Positions 34,534 to 47,580 are shown, counted from the first letter of the stretch. The stretch is 64,000 nt of DNA from Azorinus chamasolen (GCA_963576725.1 OY755240.1:62850003-62914002), one strand, 5' to 3'. Notes: generated by a model from the sequence alone, not told the origin. Translations and numbers: made by a program.

Positions 34534-35846
34534 GAATAATGCAATTCAATCTAAAGCCGGGGCTTTTCTCCACATATATTTAGCTATGTATTTGACTATA
34601 ACGTAAAACCCGATACAAACAAAACAGAAATAAAATGTGTACTTGACTGTTACAATGTGTAAGGCATCACTATCTATTGAACAGAGTCGGTCTGTCTGTG
34701 TCTGGTCTAATCATTACTATATAACCCTAAATGAAATTAATATAGCTCTGCTTATATTTCTGGGGTCTATAAGTAGGGTTAGGGTTAGGGTTATGTTAGG
34801 TTAGGGTTAGGGTTAGCCGTGAGTTTGGCCGCTTCTTAAGCTGTACGGACGATCGAATGCCCCAAATTCTATGTAATCTGTGTGATTTTGTTTATATCTT
34901 TGTTACCTACATACATATGTAAAGAAAAATACTAGATACAAATAATTGATGTAGAAATAACCATCAAAATAGACCAAAATGGCCCGATTTTCACAACAAT
35001 TTGCATTGTAGGCCTAGAGAACGGCGCGTGCGGACGGACGAACATCCGTATGCATTATATTAGAATACTAGCTTGTAAAGAATAACATGTTTAATACATA
35101 GAAGTAGGTTTAAAATAAAAGATAAAGTATATAGAGCCCAGGGCTCCATTAAATAGGGCACATAAGGTGCATTTTGGACTCTTTAGCGCAGAATAATGCA
35201 ATTCAATCTAAAGCCGGGGCTTTTCTCCACCTATATTTAGCTATGTATTTGACTATAACGTAAAACCCGATACAAACAAAACAGAAATAAAATGTGTACT
35301 TGACTGTTACAATATGTAAGGCATCACTATCTATTGAACAGAGTCGGTCTGTCTGTGCCTGGTCTAATCATTACTATATAACCCTAAATGAAATTAATAT
35401 AGCTCTGCTTATATTTCTGGGGTCTATAAGTAGGGTAAGGGTTAGGGTTATGTTAGGTAAGGGTTAGGGTTAGCCGTGAGTTTGGCCGTTTCTTAAGCTT
35501 TACGGACGAACGAATGCCCCAAATTCTATGTAATCTGTGTGATTTTGTTTATATCTTTGTTACCTACATACATATGTAAAGAAAAATACTAGATACAAAT
35601 AATTGATGTAGAAATAACCATCAAAATAGACCAAAATGGCCCGATTTACACAAAAATTAGCACTGTGGGCCTAGAGAACGGCGCGTACGGACGGACGAAC
35701 ATCCGTATGCATTATATTAGAATACTAGCTTGTAAAGAATAACATGTTTAATACATAGAAGTAGGTTTAAAATAAAAGATAAAGTATATAGAGCCCAGGG
35801 CTCCATTAAATAGGGCACAGAAGGTGCATTTTGGACTCTTTAGCGG
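34534..35846 (+). repeat. 657-bp direct tandem duplication with telomere-like motifs
   Basis: Unit 1 (34534-35190) and unit 2 (35191 to about 35846) are nearly identical from GAATAATGCAATTCAATC onward. Each contains a degenerate TTAGGG run (34774-34816 and 35431-35473). TTAGGG is the standard mollusc telomere motif, so these are short interstitial telomere-like tracts. A smaller tract lies at 37282-37301. No gene is seen in the unit. Confidence 0.75.
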
Positions 35847-37371
35847 GCCTCCAGGATCGATCCTAGAATCAACTATATCTAGGGTTCTCGGTAATGTACT
35901 TATAACCAGTTGACTGCGCATAATTAAATCTTCATATGCATGATAAATTAATTGCGTAGACATTGCGAGATCGATTCGGAAATGCCCGTCAAATTTCGTA
36001 AATTTCGAAAAAAGAAAAGGTAATTTTCGCGGTTCTTAGCTAATTCAAGACCTCGTACAGACATACACAAAAGCGGACAGACCAATATATTTATGCCTAA
36101 GTTCTGTCCAATATTAGTTCTTTATATTGGTATATAGATATAAAGAATATATGCAGAGATTATGTAATAATGGGACCCCAAAACACGGCGGTAATCGCTA
36201 TAGAACAAGGAACTGTTTTGGCGCCAAAAGGGTTTTCGCGCTCTGACGGACGAACGCCTACACTGAGGAATGTGAATTTAGTGCGTTTGTACAACCTAGT
36301 AAACAGCTACAAGTCGGCGCAAAAATATTGAAAAAATATTGAAAAATGACTGAGATATCAGGTTCCAAACATTTAAAATGAGCAAATCCGGAGCGGTTTG
36401 GTTGTACATGTATCTGTGTCATAACTGGCAACCTTATTAAAACTCTGTGTTGACACATGATATGACTTTACTTTTTACATCTTGAATAGTTCTACACGTA
36501 CATGAAAAAAAAACCCACAGAAATATTAAGTTCTAAGCGCGTTATGAACGTTTACTATAACTCGTCCATTTAAGGAAGTGTCTATATTTAACTTGTTTGT
36601 TTTTACTAAAAGTAAACTAAAGGAGAACGCATAGGGTTAGACTATCAAACGATATGTCATTCTGTAGATCTTAACATGCCCAACACGTCGATACCTTTTT
36701 GAATTGAAATCGGTCAAACGATAAGTTTTTATTGCCCAAATACGGACAGGGACAGTTCAACCACCAAACCCTATCAAAATTCAACCTACGGAAATTGAAA
36801 TAAGTTCCTTATAATATGGAAGTTTTCGGAAATGATACTTACAGGCTCTAAAGACCTTTTGATGCTGCATCTTTTGACACCAACATCGCCATATTCGGAA
36901 GATAAATAAAAGTGTCATAAACGGATCACGAAAGTTTGTTAGGTTAAATTGTATACATGACACAGCATCATAATCTCAACGCCTGGAGATAGATTTTTTG
37001 TGCTGGGTATGTGGTTGGGTCAAGGTCATCGACACCCGACATTGAAAGGTCACGATTGGTGTTGCGTAATCGCTGGGGGCTAAGAATCAAGGGTTGGAGT
37101 GTCCCTCAAAGTTGACCAGAAATGCGCCAAAAGTAATTTACCCTACCCCGAATTCGTAGGGGACATTAGTAGATATACTCGAAATGTACTTATATACCAA
37201 GTTTCAGTACTAACCCAAGATTAATAAGGTGGACCCTGATCATTTTGTGTACTCAGGGACACTCGGCACAAAACAGTATAATTAGGGTTAGGTTAGGGTT
37301 AGCCCTGACTACGCTGTGTAAGGTGTCTCGCTGAAACCTCGTAACTGGCCATATTTTGAACTGGTATAACT
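35847..37371. other. no gene seen
   Basis: Mixed sequence without exons or recognised repeats, apart from the short telomere-like TTAGGGTTAGGTTAGGG at 37282-37301 next to the satellite start. Confidence 0.4.
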
Positions 37372-40300
37372 TAGTTCGGATTTTCGCTCTAGTGCACGAT
37401 TGTGAGGTCCCAGGTTCGAAACCTTGAAATCAATCGATTTACTAGCTAAAACTGAACAACTTTTGTTCTTACATATATATTCGAAATCTCCCCGGAAGCT
37501 TGTTATAAGAGAAAATTTAATTTATTAGGCTGAGACACAAACAAGGGCAGACAACCCGCTTGTATTCAGCCGAGTTGTCCATTTAACCATAGTCTCATAC
37601 TCACTGCATTGAAACCTTTCCAACGATATGTTACAAGCCTGAGTTTGATTGCATTTGGATCAGGACAACACGACCGACAACCACCGGCCTCTCGGCACGA
37701 ATGTGGGTGGGGTAACAAAATTGAAATATTAACACCGTCATAACTTTTGAACAGAGAAAGATAGAAAATCAAAGTAAATTGCAAAGTTGCTTGTCCTGTC
37801 GAGATCTATCGATCGATGCCATGTTAGCTGGGTTCTCTATGCGACTGGCCGAGAACGGGACCGAAAACCATTTCCGTCCAAAGTTCGATCCCGCATAACT
37901 CAGGATCCATTGGAGATAGAAAGATAGTGTAAACAGTAATTTTGCTTCATTAGACAAGCTCTGTCGATTGCTGTTGAGTTTTTGCACCTAGCACTTTTGG
38001 TTCAGATTTTCGCTCTAGTGCACGATTGGGAGGTCCCAGGTTCGAAACCTTGATATCAATCGATTTACTGGATAAAACTGAACAACCTTTGTTCTTACAT
38101 ATATATTCGAAATCTCCCCGGTAGCTTGTTATAAGAGAAAAAATAATTTATTAGGTTGAGACACAAACAAGGGCAGACAACTCGCTTGTATTCAGCCGAA
38201 TTGTCCATTTAACCATAGTGACATACTCACTGCATTGAAACCTTTCCAACGAAATGTTACAAGTCTGGGTTTGATTGCATTTGGATCAGGACAACACGAC
38301 CGACAACCACCGGCCTCTCGGCACGAATGTGGGTGGGGTAACAAAATTGAAATTTTAGAACCCTCATAACTTTTGAACAGAGAAAGATAGAAAGCCAAAG
38401 TAAATTGCAAAGTTGCTTGTCCTGTCGAGATCTATCGACTGATGCTATGTTAACTGGGTTCTCTATGCGACTGGCCGAGAACGGGACCGAAAACCATTTC
38501 CGTCCAAATTTCGATCCGGCATAACTCAGGATCCATAGGAGATAGACAGAGAGTGTAGACAGTAATTTTGCTTCATTTGACAAGCTCTGTCGATTGCTGT
38601 TGAGTTTTTTCACCTAGCACTTTTGGTTCAGATTTTCGCTCTAGTGCACGATTGTGAGGTTACAGGTTCGAAACTTTGATATCAATCGATTTACTGGATA
38701 AAACTGAACAACTTTTGTTCTTACATATATATTCGAAATCTCCCCGGTAGCTTGTTATAAGAGAACATTTAATTTATTAGGCTGAGACACAAACAAGGGC
38801 AGACAACCCGCTTGTATTCAGCCGAGTTGTCCATTTAACCATAGTCTCATACTCACTGCATTGAAACCTTTCCAACGATATGTTACAAGCCTGTGTTTCA
38901 TTGCATTTGGATCAGGACAACACGACCGACAACCACCGGCCTCTCGGCACGAATGTGGGTGGGGTAACAAAATTGAAATATTAACACCGTCATAACTTTT
39001 GAACAGAGAAAGACAGAAAACCAATGTAAATTGCAAAGTTGCTTGTCCTGTCGAGATCTATCGATTGATGCTATGTTAACTGGGTTCTCTATGCGACTGG
39101 CCGAGAACGGGACCGAAAACCATTTCCGTCCAAAGTTCGATCCGGCATAACTCAAGATCCATAGGAGATAGAAAGATAGTGTAAACAGTAATTTTGATTC
39201 ATTAGACAAGCTCTACCGATTGCTGTCGCGTTTTTTCACCTAGAACTTTTGGTTCAGATTTTCGCTCTAGTGCACGATTGGGAGGTCCCAGGTTCGAAAC
39301 TTTGATATCGATCCATTTACTGGCTAGAACTGAGCAACTTTTGTTCTTACATATGTATTCAAAATCTCCCCGGTAGCTTGTTATAAGAGAAAATTTAATT
39401 CATTAGGCTGAGACACAAACAAGGACAGACAACCCGCTTGTATTCAGCCGAGTTGTCCATTTAACCATAGTCTCATACTCACTGCATTGAAACCTTTCCA
39501 ACGATATGTTACAAGCCTGGGTTTGATTGCATTTGGATAAGGACAACACGACCGACAACCACCGGCCTCTCGGCACGAATGTGGGTGGGGTAACAAAATT
39601 GAAACATTAGAACAGTCATAACTTTTGAACAGAGAAAGATAGAAAACCAAAGTAAATTGCAAAGTTGATTGTCCTGTCGAGATCTATCGATTGATGCTAT
39701 GTTAACTGGGTTCTCTATGCGACTGGCCGAGAACCGGACCGAAAACCATTTCCGTCCAAATTTCGATCCGGCATAACTCAGGATCCATAGAAGATAGACA
39801 GAGAGTGTAAACAGTAATTTTGCTTCATTAGACAAGCTCTGTCGATTGCTGTTGAGTTTTTTCACCTAGCACTTTTGGTTCAGATTTTCGCTCTAGTGCA
39901 CGATTGGGAGGTTACAGGTTCGAAATCTTGATATCAATCGATTTACTGGTTAGAACTGAACAACTTTTGTTCTTACATATATATTCGAAATCTCCCCGGT
40001 AGCTTGTTATAAGAGAACATTTAATTTTTTAGGCTGAGACACAAACAAGGGCAGACAACCCGCTTGTATTCAGCCGAGTTGTCCATTTAACCAGAGGCTC
40101 ATACTCACTGCATTGAAACCTTTCCAACGATATGTTACAAGCCTGTGTTTCATTGCATTTGGATCAGGACAACACGACCGACAACTACCGGCCTCTCGCC
40201 ACGAATGTGGGTGGGGTAACAAAATTGAAATATTAACACCGTCATAACTTTTGAACAGAGAAAGATAGAAAACCAAAGTAAATTGCAAAGTTGCTTGTCC

Positions 40301-43100
40301 TGTCGAGATCTATCGATTGATGCCATGTTAACTGGGTTCTCTATGCGACTGGCCGAGAACGGGACCGAAAAACATTTCCGTCCAAAGTTCGATCCGGCAT
40401 AACTCAGGATCCATAGGAGATAGAAAGATAGTGTAAACAGTAATTTTGCTTCATTAGACAAGCCCTGTCTATTGCTGTCGCGTTTTTTCACCTAGCACTT
40501 TTGGTTCAGATTTTCGCTCTAGTGCATGATTGGGAGGTCCCAGGTTCGAAACTTTGATATCAATCGATTTACTGGCTAGAACTGAACAACTTTTGTTCTT
40601 ACATATGTATTCGAAATCTCCCCGGTAGCTTGTTATAAGAGAAAATTTAATTCATTAGTCTGAGACACAAACAAGGGCAGACAACCCGCTTGTATTCAGC
40701 CGAGTTGCCCATTTAACCATAGTCTCATACTCACTGCATTGAAACCTTTCCAACGATATGTTACAAGCCTGGGTTTGATTGCATTTGAATCAGGACAACA
40801 CGACCGACAACCACCGGCCTCTCGGCACGAATGTGGGTGGGGTAACAAAATTGAAATTTTAGAACCCTCATAACTTTTGAACAGAGAAAGACAGAAAACC
40901 AAAGTAAATTGCAAAGTTGCTTGTCCTGTCGAGATCTATCGATCGATGCCATGTTAACTGGGTTCTCTATGCGATTGGCCGAGAACGGGACCGAAAACCA
41001 TTTCCGTCCAAATTTCGATCCGGCATAACTCAGGATCCATAGGAGATAGAAAGATAGTGTAAACAGTAATTTTGCTTCATTAGACAAGCTCTGTCGATTG
41101 CTGTTGAGTTTTTGCACCAAGCACTTTTGGTTCAGATTTTCGCTCTAGTGCACGATTGTGAGGTCCCAGGTTCGAAATCTTGGTATCAATCGATTTACTG
41201 GCTAGAACTGAACAACGTTTGTTCTTATATGTATATTCCAAATCTCCCCGGTAGCTTATTATATTAGAAAAATAATTCATTGGGCTGAGACCCAAACAAG
41301 GGCAGGCAACCCGCTTGTATTCGGCCGATTTGTCCATTTGACCAAAGTGTCATATATATTCACTGCACTTCGAAATCTCCCCGGTAGCTTGTTATAAGAG
41401 AACATTTAAAGGCTGAGACAAATACAAGGGCAGACAACCCGCTTGTATTCAGCCGAGTTTTCCTTTGACCATAGTGTCATACTCGTTGCATTGAAACCTT
41501 TCCAACGATATGCCACAAGCCTGGGTTTGATTGCATTTGGACCAGGACAACACGACCGACAACCACCGGTCTCTCGGCACGAATGTGGGTGGGGTAGCAA
41601 AATTGAAATATTAAAACCGTCATAATTTAAGATCGGAGAAAGATAGAAAACCAAAGTAAATTGCAAAGTTGCTTGTCCTGGTAAGATCCATCGATTTATG
41701 CCCTTTTGGTTCGGATTTTCGCTTTATTGCACTATTTTGAGATCCCATATTCGAAACCTTGATATCAATCAATTTACTGGCTAGAACTGAACATCTTTTG
41801 TTCTTATATGTATATTCCAAATCTCCCCGGTAGCTTATTATATTAGAAAAATAATTCATTGGGCTGAGACACAAACAAGGGCAGGCAACCCGCTTGTATT
41901 CAGCCGATTTGTCCATTTGACCAAAGTGTCATATTCACTGCAGTGAAACCTTTCCAACGATATGCTACAGACCTGGGTTTGGTCGCATTTGGCTCAGGAA
42001 AACACGACCGACAACCACCGGTCTCTCGGCACGAATATGGGTAGGGTAACAACATTGAAAAATTAAAACCGTCATAATTTTTGAACGGAGAAAGAACGAA
42101 AACCAAAGGTAAATTGCAAAGTTGCTTGTTGTGATGAGATCTACCGATTGGTATTTCGTTTTCTGGGACAGGCGCAACATGAGCGAGAAGGTGGTCGAAA
42201 ATGATTTCTGGTCAAAGTTTGATCCGTTATAAATCAGGAACTATAGGAGATATCTAAAATAATTTCAACAGCAAATGTGCTTCATTTGACAAGCTCTATC
42301 AATTCTCGTCAAATTTTCTCATCCAGTCCTTCTGGTTCTGGTTTTTCACTTTTGTGCATTATTTTGAGGTAACAGATTTGAAACCTTTATATCAATCGAT
42401 TTAACAGTCAGAAATGGACAACTTTTATTCTTACATATATATTCTATGTCTCTCCGGTAATATGTTTTGTTTAACCTTTTCCTTCATATAAACGTGTTTT
42501 CACGCATCTGCTTACAGAGTAGACCCAGATAAGACGGATCTTTTATAGCCGTCTGATCAGGGTCTGCTATGTTTGCTAATGGAATTTGATACTTCGTTCT
42601 TTACTTTCTAAAATGGCTACAATGTTCCATCGTTCATATGTTATTATGGCTGTTTTGTCCGTGAATATGCACAGGTATTGAAAGATAGAATACAAATAGA
42701 ACGGGGAAAGTGCTAAACATAGTTTATATCCTTTAGACCAATCGATTTATGGGCTAGAAATTAACAACTTTTGTTCTTACATACATTCGCTATATTTCCA
42801 GTAGTTTGTTTTAAGAGAAATGTAATTCATTAGGCTCTGACAAAATCAAGGGCAGACAACATGCTTGTATTCAGCCGAGTTGTCAATTTTACCATAGTAT
42901 CAAACTCTTTGCAATTGAATCATTTCCTGCGATATGCTACCAGCCTGAGGTTGATCGCATTCAGGTCAATACGATCGGCAACCACCGGTCTCTCGACAAG
43001 AATTTGGGTGAGGTAACGAAAGCGAACATTTAAAACCGTAATAACTTTTAAACGGAGCCAGATGGAAAAAAAGAAAGTAAATTATGTAGTGGCTCACAAT
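37372..43100. repeat. 626-bp satellite array with degenerate edge
   Basis: Six units of exactly 626 bp run from about 37372 to 41128 (fixed landmarks at 37566, 38192, 38818, 39444, 40070 and 40696), followed by truncated and diverged units to about 43100. Each unit has TTTTCGCTCTAGTGCACGAT and the pol III B-box-like GGTTCGAAACC. Units 3 and 5 share variants (TGTGTTTCATTG, CTGTCGCG) that units 2, 4 and 6 lack, and units 2 and 4 share GATAGACAGAGAGTGT. This points to a 1,252-bp two-unit higher-order repeat. Reverse-strand open frames of 72 and ~118 codons recur because the units are alike. Since 626 is not a multiple of 3 and two frames are open at once, I do not call them genes. Confidence 0.85.
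42473..42710 (+). mobile_element. Family-2 MITE within the satellite edge
   Basis: TTTAACCTTTTCCTTCATAT start; arms AGACCCAGATAAGACGG and GCCGTCTGATCAGGGTCTGC. Ends near GGGGAAAGTGCTAAACATAG, a worn terminal repeat. Satellite sequence resumes after it. Confidence 0.55.
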
Positions 43101-43755
43101 GAGATCTGCATATTTCTTTTGATGGTAGAAACAAATTCATATGTCTGTTTCTTCAATGTAGATATAAACCAGATGGCTGCTGCATGTTGCAAGAGCTCAC
43201 TGATCCATTCTTCTTTGCTACCGAATTTACTATAAATACACCAAATACACCCACTGGTTGAATAAGTGAATTTGGCAGATTTTTATAACTATGAATGAGA
43301 CTGACATATTAGCATGTAGTATGGACCCTGAATAAACAGGTCATCCAGGAGTAGTTTGATTTTGACCTACATTTGTTTGCCTAAGTTTGTGTGTCTGAAC
43401 AATTATGGTATGTGCTATGTGTTAAGTGTACGTGTCTTACCCCTTTTTATATCTTTAGATCGATTTACCCTCCCCAATGTCAAGTTCATACACTGAGGTC
43501 AAACTTCAGATTTGTATAATGAATGACATTTGAACAATGACAGACAAGCACTTCATATTGCCATACATGTGCATTTAATAAAACTGTATTTTTGGAGTGG
43601 TTGCATTTGAGGAAAAACGTAACAGAAAAACGTAAAGGCCAAATTGGCACCCTTGGAAATCATAATAAGAATTCATATACATGTGATTCAAGGATATGCT
43701 GGACGAATTTTTTTAAATAATTTAACAAATAGCAACCACAGTGATAAATATTGTT
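43101..43755. other. no gene seen
   Basis: Unique-looking AT-rich sequence. TTTAATAAAACTGTATTT near 43573 resembles a polyadenylation context, but no open frame leads into it. Confidence 0.35.
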
Positions 43756-43992
43756 TTAACACTTTCTCTGATGAATATTCACGTAGGAAATAATGACATC
43801 ATGAATATTAATAAGAATATATTTTTATAATGGCATTAATGAACACAGTATATTTTGGCTCAGGCAGAAGCTGTAGAATCAGATCTATATTACACCATAA
43901 GCAAACAGAGCAGACCCTATAGGAGCCGCCTGATCTGGGTCTACTCTGTTTGCAGATGCGCCGAAATGCGCTTACATAAGGGAAAGGGTTCA
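43756..43992 (+). mobile_element. Family-2 MITE, long form
   Basis: TTAA at 43756 and TTCA (decayed) at 43989; right end ACATAAGGGAAAGGG. Useful as the uninterrupted reference for the split copy at 57354-61414, since it reads CATGAATATTAATAAG where that copy is broken. The palindrome arms have lost a few bases. Confidence 0.65.
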
Positions 43993-44099
43993 AGCTAATC
44001 GCAAACATGGTGTGATCGTTTAGATGATGAAAATGATATCTGGATATTTGAATGCCTGAGGTCAATTTTCCAACCCAGGTTGACAGTATTGTGTACAGT

Positions 44100-44310
44100 A
44101 TATAATTTTGATATGTTGTGGGCTATATTAAAGCTTTGTTATAACATTATGTGGTATATATCTTTGTATATATATATATTGTATAAAAACGTTATGTGAT
44201 ATATATATAAATACTTTTTGTATAGACTATGTGGTATATATATAAATATATATATACTTTTTATAATCTAAGTGGTATATATATATATGATTTTTGTATA
44301 AATATTACGG
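44100..44310. repeat. degenerate ~55-60 bp AT-rich repeat
   Basis: ATGTGGTATATAT followed by TTTTTGTATA recurs about four times with TA-run length changes. Confidence 0.5.
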
Positions 44311-44369
44311 GTTGGAACTGAAGCCCCACAGTAAGGTTTGACACAGAGACCCCGTAACTGACCATATTT

Positions 44370-44372
<3 letters not shown>

Positions 44373-44455
<83 letters not shown>
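44373..44455. repeat. (AT)n microsatellite, ~83 bp
   Basis: Uninterrupted TA/AT alternation of about 41 units. Confidence 0.95.
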
Positions 44456-44458
<3 letters not shown>

Positions 44459-44653
44459 TTGAAAACTGCTTGCGGCGTTGCACATTTTTGAATGATTTTT
44501 GCTGTTTTATGTTAATAAGTAGGAGATATATAAATGGATTTAAATTATTTAAAATATCAAACTTGCAATACAAATTAGAAACTGAGTTACAGAGTGCAAT
44601 TAATCACTCTTGACTTTTCTAAGCGATTGACTGGTTATCGAACATCTATGCTA

Positions 44654-44898
44654 ATCATTTACTCTATAAATACACCTTTCTAGGCCTTTGCAAACAAGGT
44701 AGACCCGGATCAGACGGTTCCGTTCGAAGCCGCCTGATCCGGGTCTACACAGTTTGTTTCAGGTATAATATAGATATAATTCTACACTTTCTGCTATGGT
44801 CAAACATTCTTGTGTCCATTTGCTATTATAAAAGTTAATCTAATTAATATTCCTGGTGCCATTATTTCTTACATGAATATTCACGGAGTAAAACGTTA
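44654..44898 (+). mobile_element. Family-2 MITE, long form
   Basis: Arms 44695-44755: GTAGACCCGGATCAGACGG against CCGCCTGATCCGGGTCTAC, near-perfect. The centre is TTCCGTTCGAAG instead of the usual CTCCT dyad. Tail ACATGAATATTCACGGAGTA. Confidence 0.6.
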
Positions 44899-44922
44899 CG
44901 AAGCAATCTGTTTTAACCCTTT

Positions 44923-45021
44923 ATTTCATAAATACACCTTCAAACAGCGGTTGCAAACTGTGTAAACACAGATCGGACGGTTCTTGTAGGGGTAATCTGA
45001 TAACATTGTTATGTTTGATTG
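44923..45021 (+). mobile_element. Family-2 MITE remnant
   Basis: TTTTAACCCTTTATTTCATA start and worn arms around CAGATCGGACGGTTCTTGTA. It stops where the family-3 element begins. Confidence 0.45.
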
Positions 45022-45235
45022 TACCGTAAAACCTCTCTATAACGGCCACTAAATTACATCAAGTATTTTTTGTTGTAGGCAGGTGGCTGCTTAAAGCAAG
45101 GTGAAAGTGAAACAATGCTCCTATGAGAGCGTTGTTTTACTTTTACATTGCTTCAAGCAGCCACCTGCCCGAAATACCAACTAATTAACACAATTTAGTG
45201 GCCGTTATAGAGAGGTTGTAATGTAGAACAATTCT
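45022..45235. mobile_element. Family-3 MITE
   Basis: TA-flanked, with CCGTAAAACCTCTCTATAAC against GTTATAGAGAGG. Inner arms GCAGGTGGCTGCTTAAAGCA and GCTTCAAGCAGCCACCTGC. Centre GCTCCTATGAGAGC, slightly eroded. Confidence 0.65.
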
Positions 45236-45725
45236 GTCACTACAGGTCTTGCATAAGCCAAACTTTCATATACTAAATTATAAAACGTCATTTTGTTATT
45301 ATTCATTATATCATAATTTATTTTATCACATAGACTGCCGTGTGGGAGTGCCCAAACAGAGTGCCGTAAATCGCAGAAATGCACTAGTGCATTTTTTTGT
45401 GCAAATGAACAATTGGAATCCAACTGTATTACGCTGTAAACAATGGCCGAAACAGCCGTCAGATAAAGTCTGTTTCATTTTCTATGGCACTATTTAAGGG
45501 TTATGTAATAAAAAGAATATTTCATTACAAATTATTTTCATGAAACTCGTTTACTATAATGAATATTACACTTGCCAACGATCGTGTCATATTATTCCTT
45601 CCATTAAAGCAATTTGTAATAAACACTCATGTAAGATCCTCTGTACATGTATTTTACACCAAATAAGTATTAATGGCATGTGTGTGTACTGGATGTAAAG
45701 GTAGAGATGAATTTTAAAGTAGTCA
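45236..45725. other. no gene supported
   Basis: An 82-codon open stretch (45249-45497) has no recognised motif and no splice context. I do not call it a gene. Confidence 0.35.
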
Positions 45726-45732
45726 CTGGTAT

Positions 45733-46625
45733 ACCTGAGAATGTGTCTAACGCCACGTCGAGATACTTGGGAGTGTGTCTAACACCACACAGAGATACTT
45801 GGGAGTGTGTCTAACACCACACAGAGATACTTTGGAGTGTGTCTAACACCACACAGAGATACTTGTGAGTGTGTCTAACACCACACAGAGATACTTGGGA
45901 GTGTGTCTAACACCACACAGAGATAATTGGGAGTGTGCCTAACACCACACAGAGATACTTGGGAGTGTGTCTAACACCACACAGAGATACTTGGGAGTGT
46001 GTCTAAGATCACACAGAGATACTTGTGAGTGTGTCTAACACCACACAGAGATACTTGGGAGTGTGTCTAACACCACACAGAGATACGTGGGAGTGTGTCT
46101 AACACCACACAGAGATACTCGGGAGTGTGTCTAACACCACACAGAGATACTTGGGAGTGTATCTAACACCACACTAAGATAAATAGGCTAATGTGCCTAA
46201 CACCAAACCTAGATACTTTAGAATGTGTCTAGCGTCACACCAATATATTTGAAAATGTGTCTAACACCATACCGAGATACATGAGAATGTGTCTAACACA
46301 ACGCAAAGATTGAGTATGTGTCTAGCATAACACTAAGGTACTTGGGAATTAATCTAACACACCAGTGAGATAGGTGTGACCGGGTCTTACACAACATCGA
46401 GATAAATGCAAATATGTCTAACACCGCACTAAGATACTTGAGAAAGTGTAGGGAATGTGTCTAACACCGCACTAAGATACTTGAGAAAGTGTAGGGAATA
46501 GGTCTAACACCGCACTAAGATACTTGAGAATATGTTGGGAATGTGTCTAACACGACACTGAGATACTTTGAAATGTGTGTAATACCACATGGAGGTACAT
46601 TTGAGAAGTTGAGAATGTGTCTAAT
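45733..46625. repeat. 32-bp minisatellite with decaying 3' side
   Basis: About 13 near-identical 32-bp units (GGGAGTGTGTCTAACACCAC then ACAGAGATACTT) occupy 45733-46170. From 46170 to 46625 the units become diverged and change length, though GTGTCTAACACC stays recognisable. Confidence 0.9.
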
Positions 46626-46808
46626 TCAACACATTCTTTATTTACAGTATCGAACAGAAAAACGGTTTGGAATTAATGAAGAGAAATCGAATTTCTAACA
46701 TGATATCGTGATTCTAATTTGAATATATTTCATGTATATTGCAAATACCTAATATATGATACAATTTGTCTTTGAGCTAAACATCGAAATGTCTCTGGGG
46801 CCGTTTCA

Positions 46809-47054
46809 TTAACCCTTTCACTGTCGATGTCGCATAAATGCACCACGACAAATAGTGAAGTCCCTGATCAGACGCCGCCTTGAAAAGGCGGCGTCTGATC
46901 AGGGACTTCACTATTTGTCTCAAACTCTTTTTTATATATGTGCTTTATTCCTTTGAAGTTTACATTAATTCATCTCAATTCCTTATTGTACCGAATGATT
47001 TAACAAAAATTGGATTCCAGACGGCAATCAGAAATTTGGCGTCGAAAGGGTTAA
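46809..47054. mobile_element. TTAA MITE with 35-nt perfect palindrome arms
   Basis: TTAA at 46809-46812 and 47051-47054; ends CCCTTTCACTGTCGATG and GGCGTCGAAAGGG. The palindrome at 46847-46919 has two exact 35-nt arms separated by GAA. It resembles family 6 at its ends but has its own centre (GACGCCGCC/GGCGGCGTC). Confidence 0.7.
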
Positions 47055-47092
47055 AGTTCGTACGATCAAATTCATCGTAAGCCATTTGTATT

Positions 47093-47304
47093 TACATCCA
47101 TTAGAACCTGTCCTAAGCGGCCATTCGTTTATTGAACTCAGGAATCTTTTTAAAAATGGGAATGATTAATGTAACACAAACGTAATTCAAAACACTCCTA
47201 TAGGAGCTTTCTGCATTACGTGTGACATGCATTAAACTATCACCTGTCTTACAGAACTATAATTAGATATCGTTCGGTAACCACTTAAGACATTTTCTAC
47301 TGTA
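47093..47304. mobile_element. Family-3-related MITE
   Basis: TA-flanked with TTAGAACCTGTCCTAAGCGG at the left and ACTTAAGACATTTTCTACTG at the right. Centre AACACTCCTATAGGAGCTTT. Confidence 0.6.
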
Positions 47305-47580
47305 GATGAAATCATCCCACATTCTACCAAAAAAGGAAGCATGCGCCATTAAGTTTAACTACGTGATACAAAAAATATCGACCGTGTTATGTCAGATCTT
47401 ACGATAATTTCGTTTATTCGTTAACATCAATTGTAAGTTAGTGGCGTAGCTAGCGAAGCACATTTACGTACGTGCGTAACATCTATCTGAAAAGGGAAAA
47501 TATTATTACGGTCAAAATGGGGGGAAATCGAAGGCTAATGGAATTAGGCTTTGACAGACGTTCTGTCTTGTTATTTAAAC

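Noticed and set aside
37566..41120. Recurring reverse-strand ORFs of 72 and ~118 codons, one per satellite unit
   Set aside because: They persist because the units are ~95% alike. Two overlapping frames are open together, the unit length is not a multiple of three, and no protein motif is seen.
44268..44573. ORF with a long IYIYIY run
   Set aside because: Pure translation of the (AT)n microsatellite.
45249..45497. 82-codon ORF as a host gene
   Set aside because: No homology recognised, no splice context, and it sits among MITEs.
45733..46190. CRISPR-like regular array (32-bp repeats)
   Set aside because: Units are directly abutting with no unique spacers, in eukaryotic DNA; it is a minisatellite.
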